Below the pieces are notes generated by a model. That model saw only the letters and a program-made list of their open reading frames with translations, was not told the DNA's origin and did not search any database. DNA of 64,000 nt, taken from assembly GCF_017877055.1 (NCBI RefSeq), contig NZ_JAGIPG010000002.1, positions 558,001 through 622,000 on the forward strand. The letters are read 5' to 3'. Origin of the DNA: Neorhizobium galegae (GTDB lineage: Bacteria > Pseudomonadota > Alphaproteobacteria > Rhizobiales > Rhizobiaceae). The stretch's first letter is position 1. Each line of letters begins with the position of its first letter. This document shows positions 17,726 through 26,086 of the stretch, in pieces. Both the position numbers and the translations under genes were made by a program.

Positions 17726-18592
17726 TCAATTGTCCGCATCGCTGCTGGTCATCACGGTGTAGAAGATCCATGACAGCAGCAGGATGATCAGGAAGTAGAC
17801 GATCGACATGGCGGCGGCAGGACCGAGGTCGAACTGGCCGACCGCCGTCTTGACGAGGTCGATCGAAAGGAAGGTCGTGGAGTTCCCCGGCCCCCCGCCC
17901 GTGACCACGAACGGCTCCGTATAGATCATGAAGCTGTCCATGAAGCGCAAGAGGACGGCGATCAGCAGCACCCGCTTCATCTTCGGCAGCTGGATGTAGC
18001 GGAACACCGACCACCTTGATGCCCCATCGATCTTGGCCGCCTGGTAATAGGCGTCCGGAATGGAGACGAGACCGGCGTAGCACAACAGCACGACGAGGCT
18101 CGTCCAGTGCCACACATCCATGACGACGACGGTGATCCAGGCGTCCAGAGGATCGCGCACATAATTGTAGTCGATGCCGAGCGCCGCCAGCGTATGGCCA
18201 AGCAGGCCGATATCGACCCGTCCGAAAACCTGCCAGATCGTGCCGACGACATTCCACGGGATAAGAAGCGGAAGGGCCATCAGCACCAGGCAGACCGGCA
18301 CGCCGATGCCCTTCTTCGGCATGTTCAGCGCGATGAAGATGCCGAGCGGAATCTCGAGCGCAAGGATGATGAAGGAGAAAAGCAGATTGCGCTGGAGAGC
18401 TTCCCAGAAGCGGGCAGAATGCAGGATATCGTCGAACCAGTCGGTGCCGGCCCAGAAGAAAGCGTTGTTGCCGAACGTATCCTGGACCGAATAGTTCACC
18501 ACGGTCATCAGCGGAATGGCCGCCGAGAAGGCGACGAGCAGGAGCACGGGAAGCACCAGAAACCAGGCTTTGTTGTTCCACGTCTTTTCCAT
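17726..18592 (-). CDS. glpP: Glycerol ABC transporter permease GlpP
   Basis: Inner-membrane permease of the MalF type, 288 aa, beginning MEKTWNNKAWFLVLPVLLLV, with six membrane segments and the ATPase-docking loop LVSIPDAYYQAAKIDGASRW (about residue 185). The start at 18592 has GGGAGG 8 bases upstream. It is tightly packed: the glpT stop ends 2 bases before the start and glpQ starts 13 bases after the stop. It is expected to form the channel with GlpQ. Confidence 0.9.
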   Translation of the reverse strand: MEKTWNNKAWFLVLPVLLLVAFSAAIPLMTVVNYSVQDTFGNNAFFWAGTDWFDDILHSARFWEALQRNLLFSFIILALEIPLGIFIALNMPKKGIGVPVCLVLMALPLLIPWNVVGTIWQVFGRVDIGLLGHTLAALGIDYNYVRDPLDAWITVVVMDVWHWTSLVVLLCYAGLVSIPDAYYQAAKIDGASRWSVFRYIQLPKMKRVLLIAVLLRFMDSFMIYTEPFVVTGGGPGNSTTFLSIDLVKTAVGQFDLGPAAAMSIVYFLIILLLSWIFYTVMTSSDADN

Positions 18593-18594
18593 GT

Positions 18595-19665
18595 TCAGGC
18601 CTCCCTGCCGACGCGCCACGAATTGGCATAGATATTCAGCGCGCCGGGATCGAACGTGACGCGGGGCTCTGTCGGGAATTCGATATCCTCAGAAGCGACG
18701 ATCGCGATCGGCTGTCCCGCGAGGTTGGCGCGAACGATCTTCCGCCGGCCGATATCCTCGACACGCGTCACCGTCACCGGCATGCCTTCGCGGCCGATGC
18801 GGATGAATTCCGGTCGGATGCCGAGCTCGACCTTGTCTCCCGCGGCAATCTTTGGTGCATGGTCGAGGGCGATCGCCTCGCTCCCGAGCGTGATCGTGCT
18901 GCCATGAACCTCGGCGGGCATCACGTTCATGCCGGGTGAGCCGATGAAATAGCCGACGAACGTATGGCTCGGTCTCTCGAAGAGCTCCGCCGGCGTTCCG
19001 ATCTGAACGATCTGCCCGTCGTACATGACGACCACCTTGTCGGCGAAGGTGAGCGCCTCCGTCTGGTCATGGGTGACATAGACCATGGTAAAGCCGAACT
19101 GCTTGTGAAAGCGCTTGAGCTGGGAGCGGAGCACCCACTTCATATGCGGATCGATGACCGTCAGCGGCTCATCGAAAAGGATCGCGTTGACATCGTTGCG
19201 GACGAGACCTCTCCCGAGCGAGATCTTCTGCTTCTGGTCGGCAGTCAGCCGCTGGGCCTTGCGGTTCGACCAGTCGGAGAGGTCGATGATTTCCAGCATC
19301 TCGCGGACGCGACGATCGACGTCCGGTTCCGCGATGCCTCTGTTGCGCAGGGGGAATGCCAGGTTGTCGTAGACCGTCATCGTGTCATAGATGACCGGGA
19401 ACTGGAAAACCTGGGCTATGTTGCGTTCCTGCGTGGAAAGATTGGTGACGTCGTTTCCATCGAAGAGAATGCGTCCGTGGGACGGTTGCAGCAGGCCGGA
19501 AATGATGTTCAGCAAGGTCGTCTTGCCGCAGCCGGAAGGCCCGAGCAGGGCATAGGCGCCGCCATCGGCCCATTCGTGGTCCACCTCGCGCAGCGCATAG
19601 GCCGCGTCGGATTTCGGGTTGGGGCCGTAGGCGTGGCGGATGTGATCGAGCGTGATGCGTGCCAT
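18595..19665 (-). CDS. glpT: Glycerol ABC transporter ATPase GlpT (degenerate signature motif)
   Basis: MalK-type ATPase, 356 aa, with an N-terminal nucleotide-binding domain and a C-terminal TOBE-like regulatory domain (from about 240). Walker A GPSGCGKTT (42-50), Q-loop Gln88, Walker B AILFDE (161-166) and H-loop His199 (VTHD) are canonical. The ABC signature normally LSGGQ reads LTADQ (140-144), and the D-loop reads TVID, so its signature face should be weak. Its partner GlpS has a normal signature. Start 19665 follows AAGGAGG. This GlpT is an ABC ATPase, not the glycerol-3-phosphate permease of E. coli. Confidence 0.9.
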   Translation of the reverse strand: MARITLDHIRHAYGPNPKSDAAYALREVDHEWADGGAYALLGPSGCGKTTLLNIISGLLQPSHGRILFDGNDVTNLSTQERNIAQVFQFPVIYDTMTVYDNLAFPLRNRGIAEPDVDRRVREMLEIIDLSDWSNRKAQRLTADQKQKISLGRGLVRNDVNAILFDEPLTVIDPHMKWVLRSQLKRFHKQFGFTMVYVTHDQTEALTFADKVVVMYDGQIVQIGTPAELFERPSHTFVGYFIGSPGMNVMPAEVHGSTITLGSEAIALDHAPKIAAGDKVELGIRPEFIRIGREGMPVTVTRVEDIGRRKIVRANLAGQPIAIVASEDIEFPTEPRVTFDPGALNIYANSWRVGREA

Positions 19666-19676
19666 GTCCGCCTCCT

Positions 19677-20747
19677 TCAAGCCGCCGCCGCGATGGCGCG
19701 GCCGTCTGTTCCGAAAGCCATCAGATGACGGGTATCCAGGAACAGTTCGATTTCCGTATCCGGATCGATTTCGTGGATGCCGGGTGCCAGCATGACCCAG
19801 CGTACGCCGTCGTAGTGCATATGCACGAAGCTTTCCGAGCCCGTAATCTCCGAAATCTGCGTCTGGGCCTTGAGCTTCGCTGCATTGCCTGTCTGTGCCG
19901 TGAGCCCCAGGTGATGGGGGTGAAAGGCAATGGTCACCGGACCGTCCGGCACGCCGGACAGATGCGGTGGCACCGCGAGACTGTCTGCTTCCTGATATCG
20001 GAACGAGCCGCCGGACTTGACCACATTGATGAAGTTGAGCGGCGGGTCGGCAAATGTCTTGGCCGTCACCAGGTCCGCCGGGCGACGGTAGACCTCGATC
20101 GTCGGCCCGAATTGCGTGATCCGTCCTTCCGAGAGCGTTGCCGTATTGCCGCCGAGCAGCAAGGCTTCGGATGGTTCGGTCGTCGCATAAACGAAGATGG
20201 CGCCGGATTGCGCGAAGATCTTCGGCAGTTCCTCGCGCAGTTCCTCGCGAAGCTTGTAGTCGAGATTGGCCAGCGGCTCGTCCATCAGCACCAGGCTCGC
20301 ATTCTTGACGAGTGCGCGGGCGAGCGCCGTACGCTGCTGCTGCCCGCCGGAAAGGTTGAGAGGTGTCCGATCGAGATAGGGGGTCAACCTCAGCAATTCC
20401 GCAGCGCGACGGACTTCCCGGTCGATGGTCGCCGCATCCTTGCCGGCGATCCGCATCGGCGAGGCGATGTTTTCATAGACGGTCAGAGCCGGATAATTGA
20501 TGAACTGCTGGTAGACCATCGCGACATTGCGTTTTTGCACCGCAACGCCGGTGACGTCGGCGCCATCGAAATAGACCGAGCCGCTGGTGGGACGGTCGAG
20601 CCCGGCCATCAATCGCATGAGCGACGTCTTGCCCGAGAGCGTCGGGCCTAACAGAACATTCAGCGTGCCGCGATCCAGTGCAAGATTGGTCGGATGAATA
20701 TGGTATTCACCCCCCACCATCTTGGCGACGTTGCGCATTTCCAGCAT
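19677..20747 (-). CDS. glpS: Glycerol ABC transporter ATPase GlpS (lacks H-loop histidine)
   Basis: MalK-type ATPase, 356 aa, with a C-terminal TOBE-like domain. Walker A is GPTLSGKT (34-41), the signature is canonical LSGGQ (132-136) and Walker B is LVLMDE (152-157). The H-loop, usually VTHD, reads ATTE (188-191), so the switch histidine is replaced by Thr190. With GlpT this gives complementary defects (see findings). The start is the ATG at 20747; the ribosome site is weak. It lies 40 bases after glpD. Like glpT, the name follows rhizobial usage. Confidence 0.9.
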   Translation of the reverse strand: MLEMRNVAKMVGGEYHIHPTNLALDRGTLNVLLGPTLSGKTSLMRLMAGLDRPTSGSVYFDGADVTGVAVQKRNVAMVYQQFINYPALTVYENIASPMRIAGKDAATIDREVRRAAELLRLTPYLDRTPLNLSGGQQQRTALARALVKNASLVLMDEPLANLDYKLREELREELPKIFAQSGAIFVYATTEPSEALLLGGNTATLSEGRITQFGPTIEVYRRPADLVTAKTFADPPLNFINVVKSGGSFRYQEADSLAVPPHLSGVPDGPVTIAFHPHHLGLTAQTGNAAKLKAQTQISEITGSESFVHMHYDGVRWVMLAPGIHEIDPDTEIELFLDTRHLMAFGTDGRAIAAAA

Positions 20748-20787
20748 TCGGGTTCCCGTGCCTCCTCACACTGGGAACACATGCCGC

Positions 20788-22305
20788 TTATCCGGCCATT
20801 TTTGCCGGTATAGCGGCCATGTACTCCTCCAGATATTGTTTTTCCGGTTCACTCAACCGCAGACCGTCCTTGGTTCTCCGCCAGAGCACATCCTCCGCGC
20901 TCATGGCCCATTCACGGTCGACAAGATATTTCACTTCAGCCTCGTAGAGATCTCCCCCGAAGTGGTGACCGAGATCCTGCATTCTGGTCGCGTTGCCGAG
21001 GATCGCCGCCGCGCGGGTTCCGTACCGGCGCACCAGGCGCCGCGCCTGCCTTTCTTCAAGAAACGGATAGCGGGCCTTGAGCTTTGCCACTTCATCCTCG
21101 TAACCCTGCGCGGCAAAATCGCCGCCGGGCAGATGGCTTTTCGCCGTCCAGGAATGTCCCTTTGCCCCGATCGCTTCGCCGATTTTCTCCAGCGCATGTT
21201 CAGAAAGTCGGCGATAGGTGGTCAGCTTGCCGCCGAAGACGTTGAGCAGAGGCGCGCCATGAGTGACATCGACCTTCAGCACATAATCGCGGGTTGCTTC
21301 CTGCGCCTTTGAAGCGCCGTCGTCAAAAAGCGGCCGAACGGCCGAATAGGTCCAGACGATGTCGGCCGGTCGCACCGGCTCCCGAAAATACTCACTCGCC
21401 GCATCGCAGAGATACGTCGTCTCCTCGTCGGAGATTTTCACATCCCTTGGGTTGCCGGAATAATCCCGGTCGGTCGTGCCGATAAGGGTGAAATCGTTCT
21501 CGTAAGGGATCGCGAAAATAATGCGATTGTCCCGGTTCTGAAAGAAATAGGCCCGGGATCCCTCGAACTTCTTTTTCACGACGATATGGCTGCCCTGGAC
21601 AAGGCGCACATGGCGGGCGTCATTGTTGCCGAGCGCCTCGCGGATCACCTGATCCACCCAGGGGCCAGCGGCATTCACCAGCATGCGGGCCTGATAAGTC
21701 TCGGTCCCGCCGGTGCGGGCATCGAGCGTACCAATCGTCCACAGACCATTCTCCTGACGGGCGGAAACAACCCGGGTGCGCGGCAGAATCAAAGCGCCGC
21801 GATCGGCGGCATCCCGGGCGTTCAGCACGACCATGCGGGCGTCGTCCACCCAGCCGTCGGAATATTCGAATGCCTTGGTAAAAAGCGGCTTCAGAGGCTT
21901 CCCGGCCGGGTCGGTGCGCATGTCGAGCACCGCGGTCGGCGGCAACAGCTTTCGGCCACCGAGATGATCGTAGAGAAACAGGCCGAGGCGGATCAGCCAT
22001 GCCGGGCGAACCCCGCCCTTGTGGTAGGGCAGGACGAAACGCAGCGGCCAGATGATGTGCGGCGCCATCGCCCAGAGCGTCTCGCGCTCCATCAGAGATT
22101 CCCGCACGAGCCTGAATTCGTAATGTTCGAGATAGCGCAGGCCGCCGTGGATGAGTTTGGTGGCGCCCGAGGAGGTGCCGGAGGCAAAATCATCCATCTC
22201 CGCCAGCGCGACCGAATAGCCCCGTCCGGCTGCATCGCGTGCAATGCCGCAGCCGTTGATGCCGCCGCCGATCACGAAGATATCGTGGATTTTTTGACCC
22301 ATCAT
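20788..22305 (-). CDS. glpD: Aerobic glycerol-3-phosphate dehydrogenase GlpD
   Basis: FAD-dependent membrane-associated enzyme oxidising glycerol 3-phosphate to dihydroxyacetone phosphate and passing electrons to quinone. The 505-aa protein opens with the FAD dinucleotide fold VIGGGINGCGIARDAAGRG and has the family motif SSGATKLIHGGLRYLEHYEF (about residue 45), with FGGKLTTYRRLSEHALEK near 350. The start is ATG 22305 (a second ATG follows at once) with a GAGGGAA site. It heads the metabolic part of the glp operon, directly upstream of the importer genes. No glycerol kinase gene lies in this window. Confidence 0.95.
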   Translation of the reverse strand: MMGQKIHDIFVIGGGINGCGIARDAAGRGYSVALAEMDDFASGTSSGATKLIHGGLRYLEHYEFRLVRESLMERETLWAMAPHIIWPLRFVLPYHKGGVRPAWLIRLGLFLYDHLGGRKLLPPTAVLDMRTDPAGKPLKPLFTKAFEYSDGWVDDARMVVLNARDAADRGALILPRTRVVSARQENGLWTIGTLDARTGGTETYQARMLVNAAGPWVDQVIREALGNNDARHVRLVQGSHIVVKKKFEGSRAYFFQNRDNRIIFAIPYENDFTLIGTTDRDYSGNPRDVKISDEETTYLCDAASEYFREPVRPADIVWTYSAVRPLFDDGASKAQEATRDYVLKVDVTHGAPLLNVFGGKLTTYRRLSEHALEKIGEAIGAKGHSWTAKSHLPGGDFAAQGYEDEVAKLKARYPFLEERQARRLVRRYGTRAAAILGNATRMQDLGHHFGGDLYEAEVKYLVDREWAMSAEDVLWRRTKDGLRLSEPEKQYLEEYMAAIPAKMAG

Positions 22306-22360
22306 TTCCCTCGCTGATCCGAAACGGCAGCAAGCCTCTAGGCATTATGAACTTAAAATG

Positions 22361-22389
22361 GATTAAATCGAAAATATTCCGAATGTCAA
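22361..22389 (-). promoter_or_regulatory. Candidate glpD promoter with GlpR-type half sites
   Basis: In the AT-rich 98-base gap between glpR and glpD the minus strand has TTGACA (22389-22384), a 17-base spacer and TTAATC (22366-22361). TTTCG-type half sites (TTTCGTTTGACA, ATTTTCGATTT) overlap it. DeoR-family repressors commonly bind such half sites, so repression by GlpR here is plausible but inferred. Confidence 0.4.
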
Positions 22390-22403
22390 ACGAAACTGAA
22401 GGG

Positions 22404-23186
22404 CTAATGAACTTCAGCATTCATCTTCGAGGTTTCCACCAGCGCAACGCCGTTCTGCAGGCAGATTTCCCGGATCGAAGGAGAGGCGCAGTGATCGGTG
22501 ATAAAGGTTTGAACCTGCGAGATCTGGCCGATACGCACGGGAGCGGTGCGCTCGAATTTTGTCGAGTCGGCAACCAGGATCACGTGCCTGGCATTGGCGA
22601 TGATCGCCTGGGCAACTTTCACTTCGCGAAAATCATAATCGAGAAGAGCTCCATCCGGGTCGATCGCCGAAACGCCGATGATCGCGTAGTCGACCTTGAA
22701 TTGGCGGATGAAATCGACTGCGGCTTCACCGACAATTCCTCCGTCCGACTGACGAACGACGCCGCCGGCGATGACGACCTCGATCTCGTCGAGAAGACGC
22801 AACCTGTTGGCAACGTTTATATTATTGGTAATCACCATGAGTTCGCGGTGATTGACCAGCGCCTCGCTGACAGCTTCGGTGGTGGTGCCGATGTTGATGA
22901 GGAGTGAGGCGTTGTCCGGGATGAGGTTGGCAGCGGCGACGCCGATCGCCTGTTTTTCCGCGGCGGCGATCTGCCGGCGTGCGTCATATCGGACATTCTC
23001 GTTGCTGCGGGGAAGAGTGGCGCCGCCATGGATCCGCGTGAGGATTTGCTTGTCGCACAGATCATTCAGATCTTTGCGGATCGTTTGCGAAGTTACCGAG
23101 AACTTTGCCGCCAGGTCGTCGACGAGCACTCGTCCCGCCGACTTCGCAAGTTCGACAATCTTCGCCTGGCGGTCCGTGATGAACAC
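22404..23186 (-). CDS. glpR: DeoR-family repressor GlpR
   Basis: DNA-binding repressor, 260 aa. The N-terminal DeoR helix-turn-helix is clear (VDDLAAKFSVTSQTIRKDLN, about residues 22-41, then RIHGGA). The C-terminal sugar-phosphate sensor domain follows (LLINIGTTTEA about 95, VIAGGVVRQSDGGIVGEAA about 140). In glycerol operons the effector is glycerol 3-phosphate. It is the first gene of the glp cluster, 98 bases upstream of glpD on the same strand. An inverted repeat just upstream of its start is a candidate autoregulatory site. Confidence 0.9.
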   Translation of the reverse strand: MFITDRQAKIVELAKSAGRVLVDDLAAKFSVTSQTIRKDLNDLCDKQILTRIHGGATLPRSNENVRYDARRQIAAAEKQAIGVAAANLIPDNASLLINIGTTTEAVSEALVNHRELMVITNNINVANRLRLLDEIEVVIAGGVVRQSDGGIVGEAAVDFIRQFKVDYAIIGVSAIDPDGALLDYDFREVKVAQAIIANARHVILVADSTKFERTAPVRIGQISQVQTFITDHCASPSIREICLQNGVALVETSKMNAEVH

Positions 23187-23198
23187 TTCACCTCTCCG

Positions 23199-23224
23199 TT
23201 CGCTTTTCTTTCACTTTTAGCGAA
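23199..23224. promoter_or_regulatory. Candidate GlpR operator upstream of glpR
   Basis: Inverted repeat TTCGCT-N14-AGCGAA lies 12-38 bases upstream of the glpR start. The symmetrical TTCG half sites and the position suggest autoregulation. It was not compared with any experimentally defined site. Confidence 0.4.
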
Positions 23225-23244
23225 AGCGCGCGTAAAGGCAAATG

Positions 23245-23270
23245 CCGTGCGTTGATTTTTCGACGCACGG
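23245..23270 (-). terminator. Hairpin after the aldo/keto reductase gene
   Basis: CCGTGCGT / ACGCACGG, an 8-bp stem extended by a G-U and a G-C pair, lies 19 bases past the stop of the reductase gene and before glpR on the same strand. It lacks a T tract, so this is a moderate call for the boundary between the two units. Confidence 0.45.
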
Positions 23271-23289
23271 TGGGAGCATCCCGGAATGT

Positions 23290-24168
23290 TCAGGCGGAGC
23301 GGATGCCGGCGACACTCTCCAGCTCGGCCATCATGGTGTCCGACAACTGCAGTTCCGCCGCGGCGAGGTTTTCACGCAGGTGGCCCACGGATGACGTTCC
23401 CGGAATGAGAAGAATGTTCGGTGCGCGACGCAGCAGCCAGGCGAGTGCGACCTGCATCGGCGTCGCATCCAGGCGCTGGGCAACGTCCGACAGGATCGAC
23501 GATTGCAGCGGGCTGAAGCCGCCGAGCGGGAAAAACGGCACATAGGCGATGCCATCACGAGCGAGATCGTCGATCATGGCATCGTCTTGCCGGTGAGCGA
23601 GATTGTACTGGTTCTGCACGCAGACGATCTTGGCGATGCCCTGACCCTCGGTTACCTGTGCCGGCGTGACGTTGCTGAGCCCGATGTGGCGGACGAGGCC
23701 CTTGCGCTGCAGCTCCGCCAGAACCGTCAGGGGCTCTTCGATCGAGCCTTCGACCGGGCCGTGGACATCGAACATGATACGCAGATTGACGACGTCCATG
23801 GCGTCGAGACCGAGATTGCGCAGGTTGTCGTGCACAGCCTGTGTCAGCTGCTCGGCGGAGAACGCCGGGTTCCATGAACCGTCGGTCCCGCGCATGGCGC
23901 CGATCTTGGTCACGATCACCAGATCGTCAGGGTACGGATGAAGCGCGTCGCGGATGATCTGGTTGGTCACATGCGGACCATAAAAATCGCTGGTGTCTAT
24001 ATGATCGACCCCAGCCGCGACCGCCTCGCGCAATACCGCCACCGCTGCATCGCGATCTTTCGGTGGGCCAAAGACACCCTTGCCCGCAAGCTGCATGGCC
24101 CCATAGCCGAGCCGTTTCACGTTGCGGTCGCCGAGGGTAAATGTGCCTGCCCGGTCTATATTCGACAT
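23290..24168 (-). CDS. Aldo/keto reductase
   Basis: NAD(P)H-dependent oxidoreductase with a TIM-barrel fold, 292 aa. The aldo/keto reductase signature is present: HIDTSDFYGPH (Asp and catalytic Tyr, about residue 55), the catalytic Lys in VIVTKIG, and the C-terminal cofactor motif LIPGTSSVGHLRENLAA. Substrate unknown. It begins MSNIDRAGTFTLGDRN at 24168 after AGGAGA. A LysR-type regulator is divergently encoded 95 bases away, so the two probably form a regulator-target pair. Confidence 0.9.
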   Translation of the reverse strand: MSNIDRAGTFTLGDRNVKRLGYGAMQLAGKGVFGPPKDRDAAVAVLREAVAAGVDHIDTSDFYGPHVTNQIIRDALHPYPDDLVIVTKIGAMRGTDGSWNPAFSAEQLTQAVHDNLRNLGLDAMDVVNLRIMFDVHGPVEGSIEEPLTVLAELQRKGLVRHIGLSNVTPAQVTEGQGIAKIVCVQNQYNLAHRQDDAMIDDLARDGIAYVPFFPLGGFSPLQSSILSDVAQRLDATPMQVALAWLLRRAPNILLIPGTSSVGHLRENLAAAELQLSDTMMAELESVAGIRSA

Positions 24169-24263
24169 GGGATCTCTCCTTTTCAAGACGACATAGACAT
24201 AGACCTTGAGAGCTCGCACGAAAATCCGGTACAATCGGCACAGGCCGTACGGAATTTCGAACG

Positions 24264-25169
24264 ATGAAAATCGACCTAGGTGATCTGAATGCTTTTGTGG
24301 CAGTGGCGCGCGCAGGTGGGTTTCGCGAGGGCGCGCGGGCCTCTGGCAGCAGCGCATCGGGATTGAGCGAGGCGGTGCGGCGTGTTGAGGCGCAACTCGG
24401 GGTCAGGCTCCTCAATCGCACCACGCGCAGCGTGGTGCCGACGGAGGCGGGCGCCGGCCTGCTGGCTCGGTTGACCCCTGCGCTCACCGAGGTCGACGCG
24501 GCCCTCGACGTGGTCAACAGGTTTCGCGACAAACCTGCGGGCGTTCTTCGTCTCAATGTACCGGTCAGCGCCGCGCGGCTGGTGCTCCCGGCGATCATCC
24601 CGCGGTTCCTCGCAGCCTATCCCGACATACGGCTCGAAATCGTCGCCGATGACAGCTTCGTCGACGTGCTGGCTGCCGGATGCGACGCCGGCATCCGCTA
24701 TGATGAGCGGCTGGAGCAGGACATGATCGCGGTTCCCATCGGTCCGCGCCTGCAGCGCTTTGCGGCCGCGGCATCCCCCGCATACCTCGATCGCCATGGC
24801 CGCCCCGATCATCCGCGCGACCTGCTCGGCCACGCCTGCATTCGCGGGCGTTTCACAAGCGGCGCGATGATGCTCTGGGAATTCGAACGGGACGGCGAGG
24901 TGGTGCGGATCGATCCGACGGGGCCGCTGATCGTACAGATAGGCGCAGCAACCGATCTTGCCGTCGAGGCGGCGATTGCCGGCACCGGCATCATGTTGCT
25001 GTTCGAGGACTGGTTGCGGCCCCATCTTGACAATGGCTCTCTCGAACCTGTGCTCGAGCCGTGGTGGCTGCAATTTTCCGGCCCATTTCTCTATTATCCC
25101 GGCCGACGGCTCGTACCGGCGTCGCTGCGGGCTTTCATCGATTTCGTCAAGGCGTCCAACCAGTCGTGA
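24264..25169 (+). CDS. LysR-family transcriptional regulator
   Basis: 301-aa regulator with the N-terminal winged helix (LGDLNAFVAVARAGGFREGA, then SEAVRRVEAQLGVRLLNRTT) and a C-terminal effector-binding domain from about residue 90 (LRLNVPVSAARLVLPAIIPR). It is divergent from the aldo/keto reductase, the classic layout in which a LysR protein controls the neighbouring gene from the shared 95-base region. The effector is unknown. The next gene, an isochorismatase-like hydrolase, is 125 bases downstream on the same strand. Confidence 0.9.
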   Translation: MKIDLGDLNAFVAVARAGGFREGARASGSSASGLSEAVRRVEAQLGVRLLNRTTRSVVPTEAGAGLLARLTPALTEVDAALDVVNRFRDKPAGVLRLNVPVSAARLVLPAIIPRFLAAYPDIRLEIVADDSFVDVLAAGCDAGIRYDERLEQDMIAVPIGPRLQRFAAAASPAYLDRHGRPDHPRDLLGHACIRGRFTSGAMMLWEFERDGEVVRIDPTGPLIVQIGAATDLAVEAAIAGTGIMLLFEDWLRPHLDNGSLEPVLEPWWLQFSGPFLYYPGRRLVPASLRAFIDFVKASNQS

Positions 25170-25294
25170 GAGCGTGACGCCGCCGTTGTGTTCGGTCGAC
25201 GGGCGTGGCCGCATGTCGGATGCATTTGCCTCCTGTCGGTCTCGGCCGGAACCACGTCCCCAATGAGGCGTTCAGGGGGAGCGTGGAGCATGAA

Positions 25295-25870
25295 ATGGCT
25301 GGCAATTGGATTCATCTTTGCATCGACATGCAGCGGATCTTCGCGGAAGACACTCCTTGGCACGTCCCCTGGATGCGTGAAGTATCGCCATCGATCGAGG
25401 AGCTCTCCGGCCGCCATCCTGAGAAGACGATCTTTACGAGGTTCGTCACGCCGTCTCGGCCCGAAGCGATGAAGGGGATGTGGCGGGTTTATTATGAAAA
25501 GTGGCGGATGATGACGCGCGAGTATCTCGATCCAGGCCTTGTCGATCTGATCCCTTCATTGGAAGCCCTTGTCCCTCCTGCCCGCATATTCGACAAGATG
25601 ACGTATTCTCCCTGGGTGAGCGGAAGGCTGCATGGAATGCTCTTGAAGGAGGGCATCGGAACCGTGGTCCTTACCGGTGGTGAGACCGACGTCTGCGTCC
25701 TGTCCGCAGCGCTTGGCGCCATCGATCTTGGATACCGTGTGATCGTGCTGAGGGATGCCGTCTGCAGCGGAGCCGATGATACGCATGACGCGTCGCTCGA
25801 ACTTCTGGGAGACCGCTTCTCGGTTCAGCTCCATCTCGCAACCACCGAAGAATTCCTGCGAGAGCTCTAG
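25295..25870 (+). CDS. Isochorismatase-like cysteine hydrolase
   Basis: 191-aa alpha/beta hydrolase of the isochorismatase/nicotinamidase superfamily. The catalytic triad positions are visible: Asp in LCIDMQ (about residue 11), Lys in FDKMTYSPW (about 104) and the nucleophile Cys in TGGETDVCVLSAAL (about 133). The cis-peptide region before the Cys is normal. Substrate unknown; superfamily members cleave amides or vinyl ethers. The start at 25295 (MAGNWIHLCIDMQ) is chosen because it aligns with the domain and has GGAG 7 bases upstream; an in-frame GTG at 25283 is possible. Confidence 0.85.
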   Translation: MAGNWIHLCIDMQRIFAEDTPWHVPWMREVSPSIEELSGRHPEKTIFTRFVTPSRPEAMKGMWRVYYEKWRMMTREYLDPGLVDLIPSLEALVPPARIFDKMTYSPWVSGRLHGMLLKEGIGTVVLTGGETDVCVLSAALGAIDLGYRVIVLRDAVCSGADDTHDASLELLGDRFSVQLHLATTEEFLREL

Positions 25871-26086
25871 AAAGCCCGTCCGCTCGGCGGAAGTATCGGC
25901 CTGCCCGATTTCCGAGCCAAAAGCCCGGTTTAACGCTGCGAAATAACGCACTCTGCACGGCCCCGCTCCATTTTGCCGCTCCGGGTTTCGAGGTCCCTGC
26001 CGGCATATTAACGCGTCGTTGACTACGTGCTTTAGTGATTTTTAATATGCGCACATGCTAGTGGATGCGAGCAGCGCAATGCGGAC

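Noticed and set aside
16885..19665. Enterobacterial meaning of glpQ and glpT (phosphodiesterase, G3P permease)
   Set aside because: The proteins are an ABC permease and an ABC ATPase; the names follow the rhizobial glycerol importer operon.
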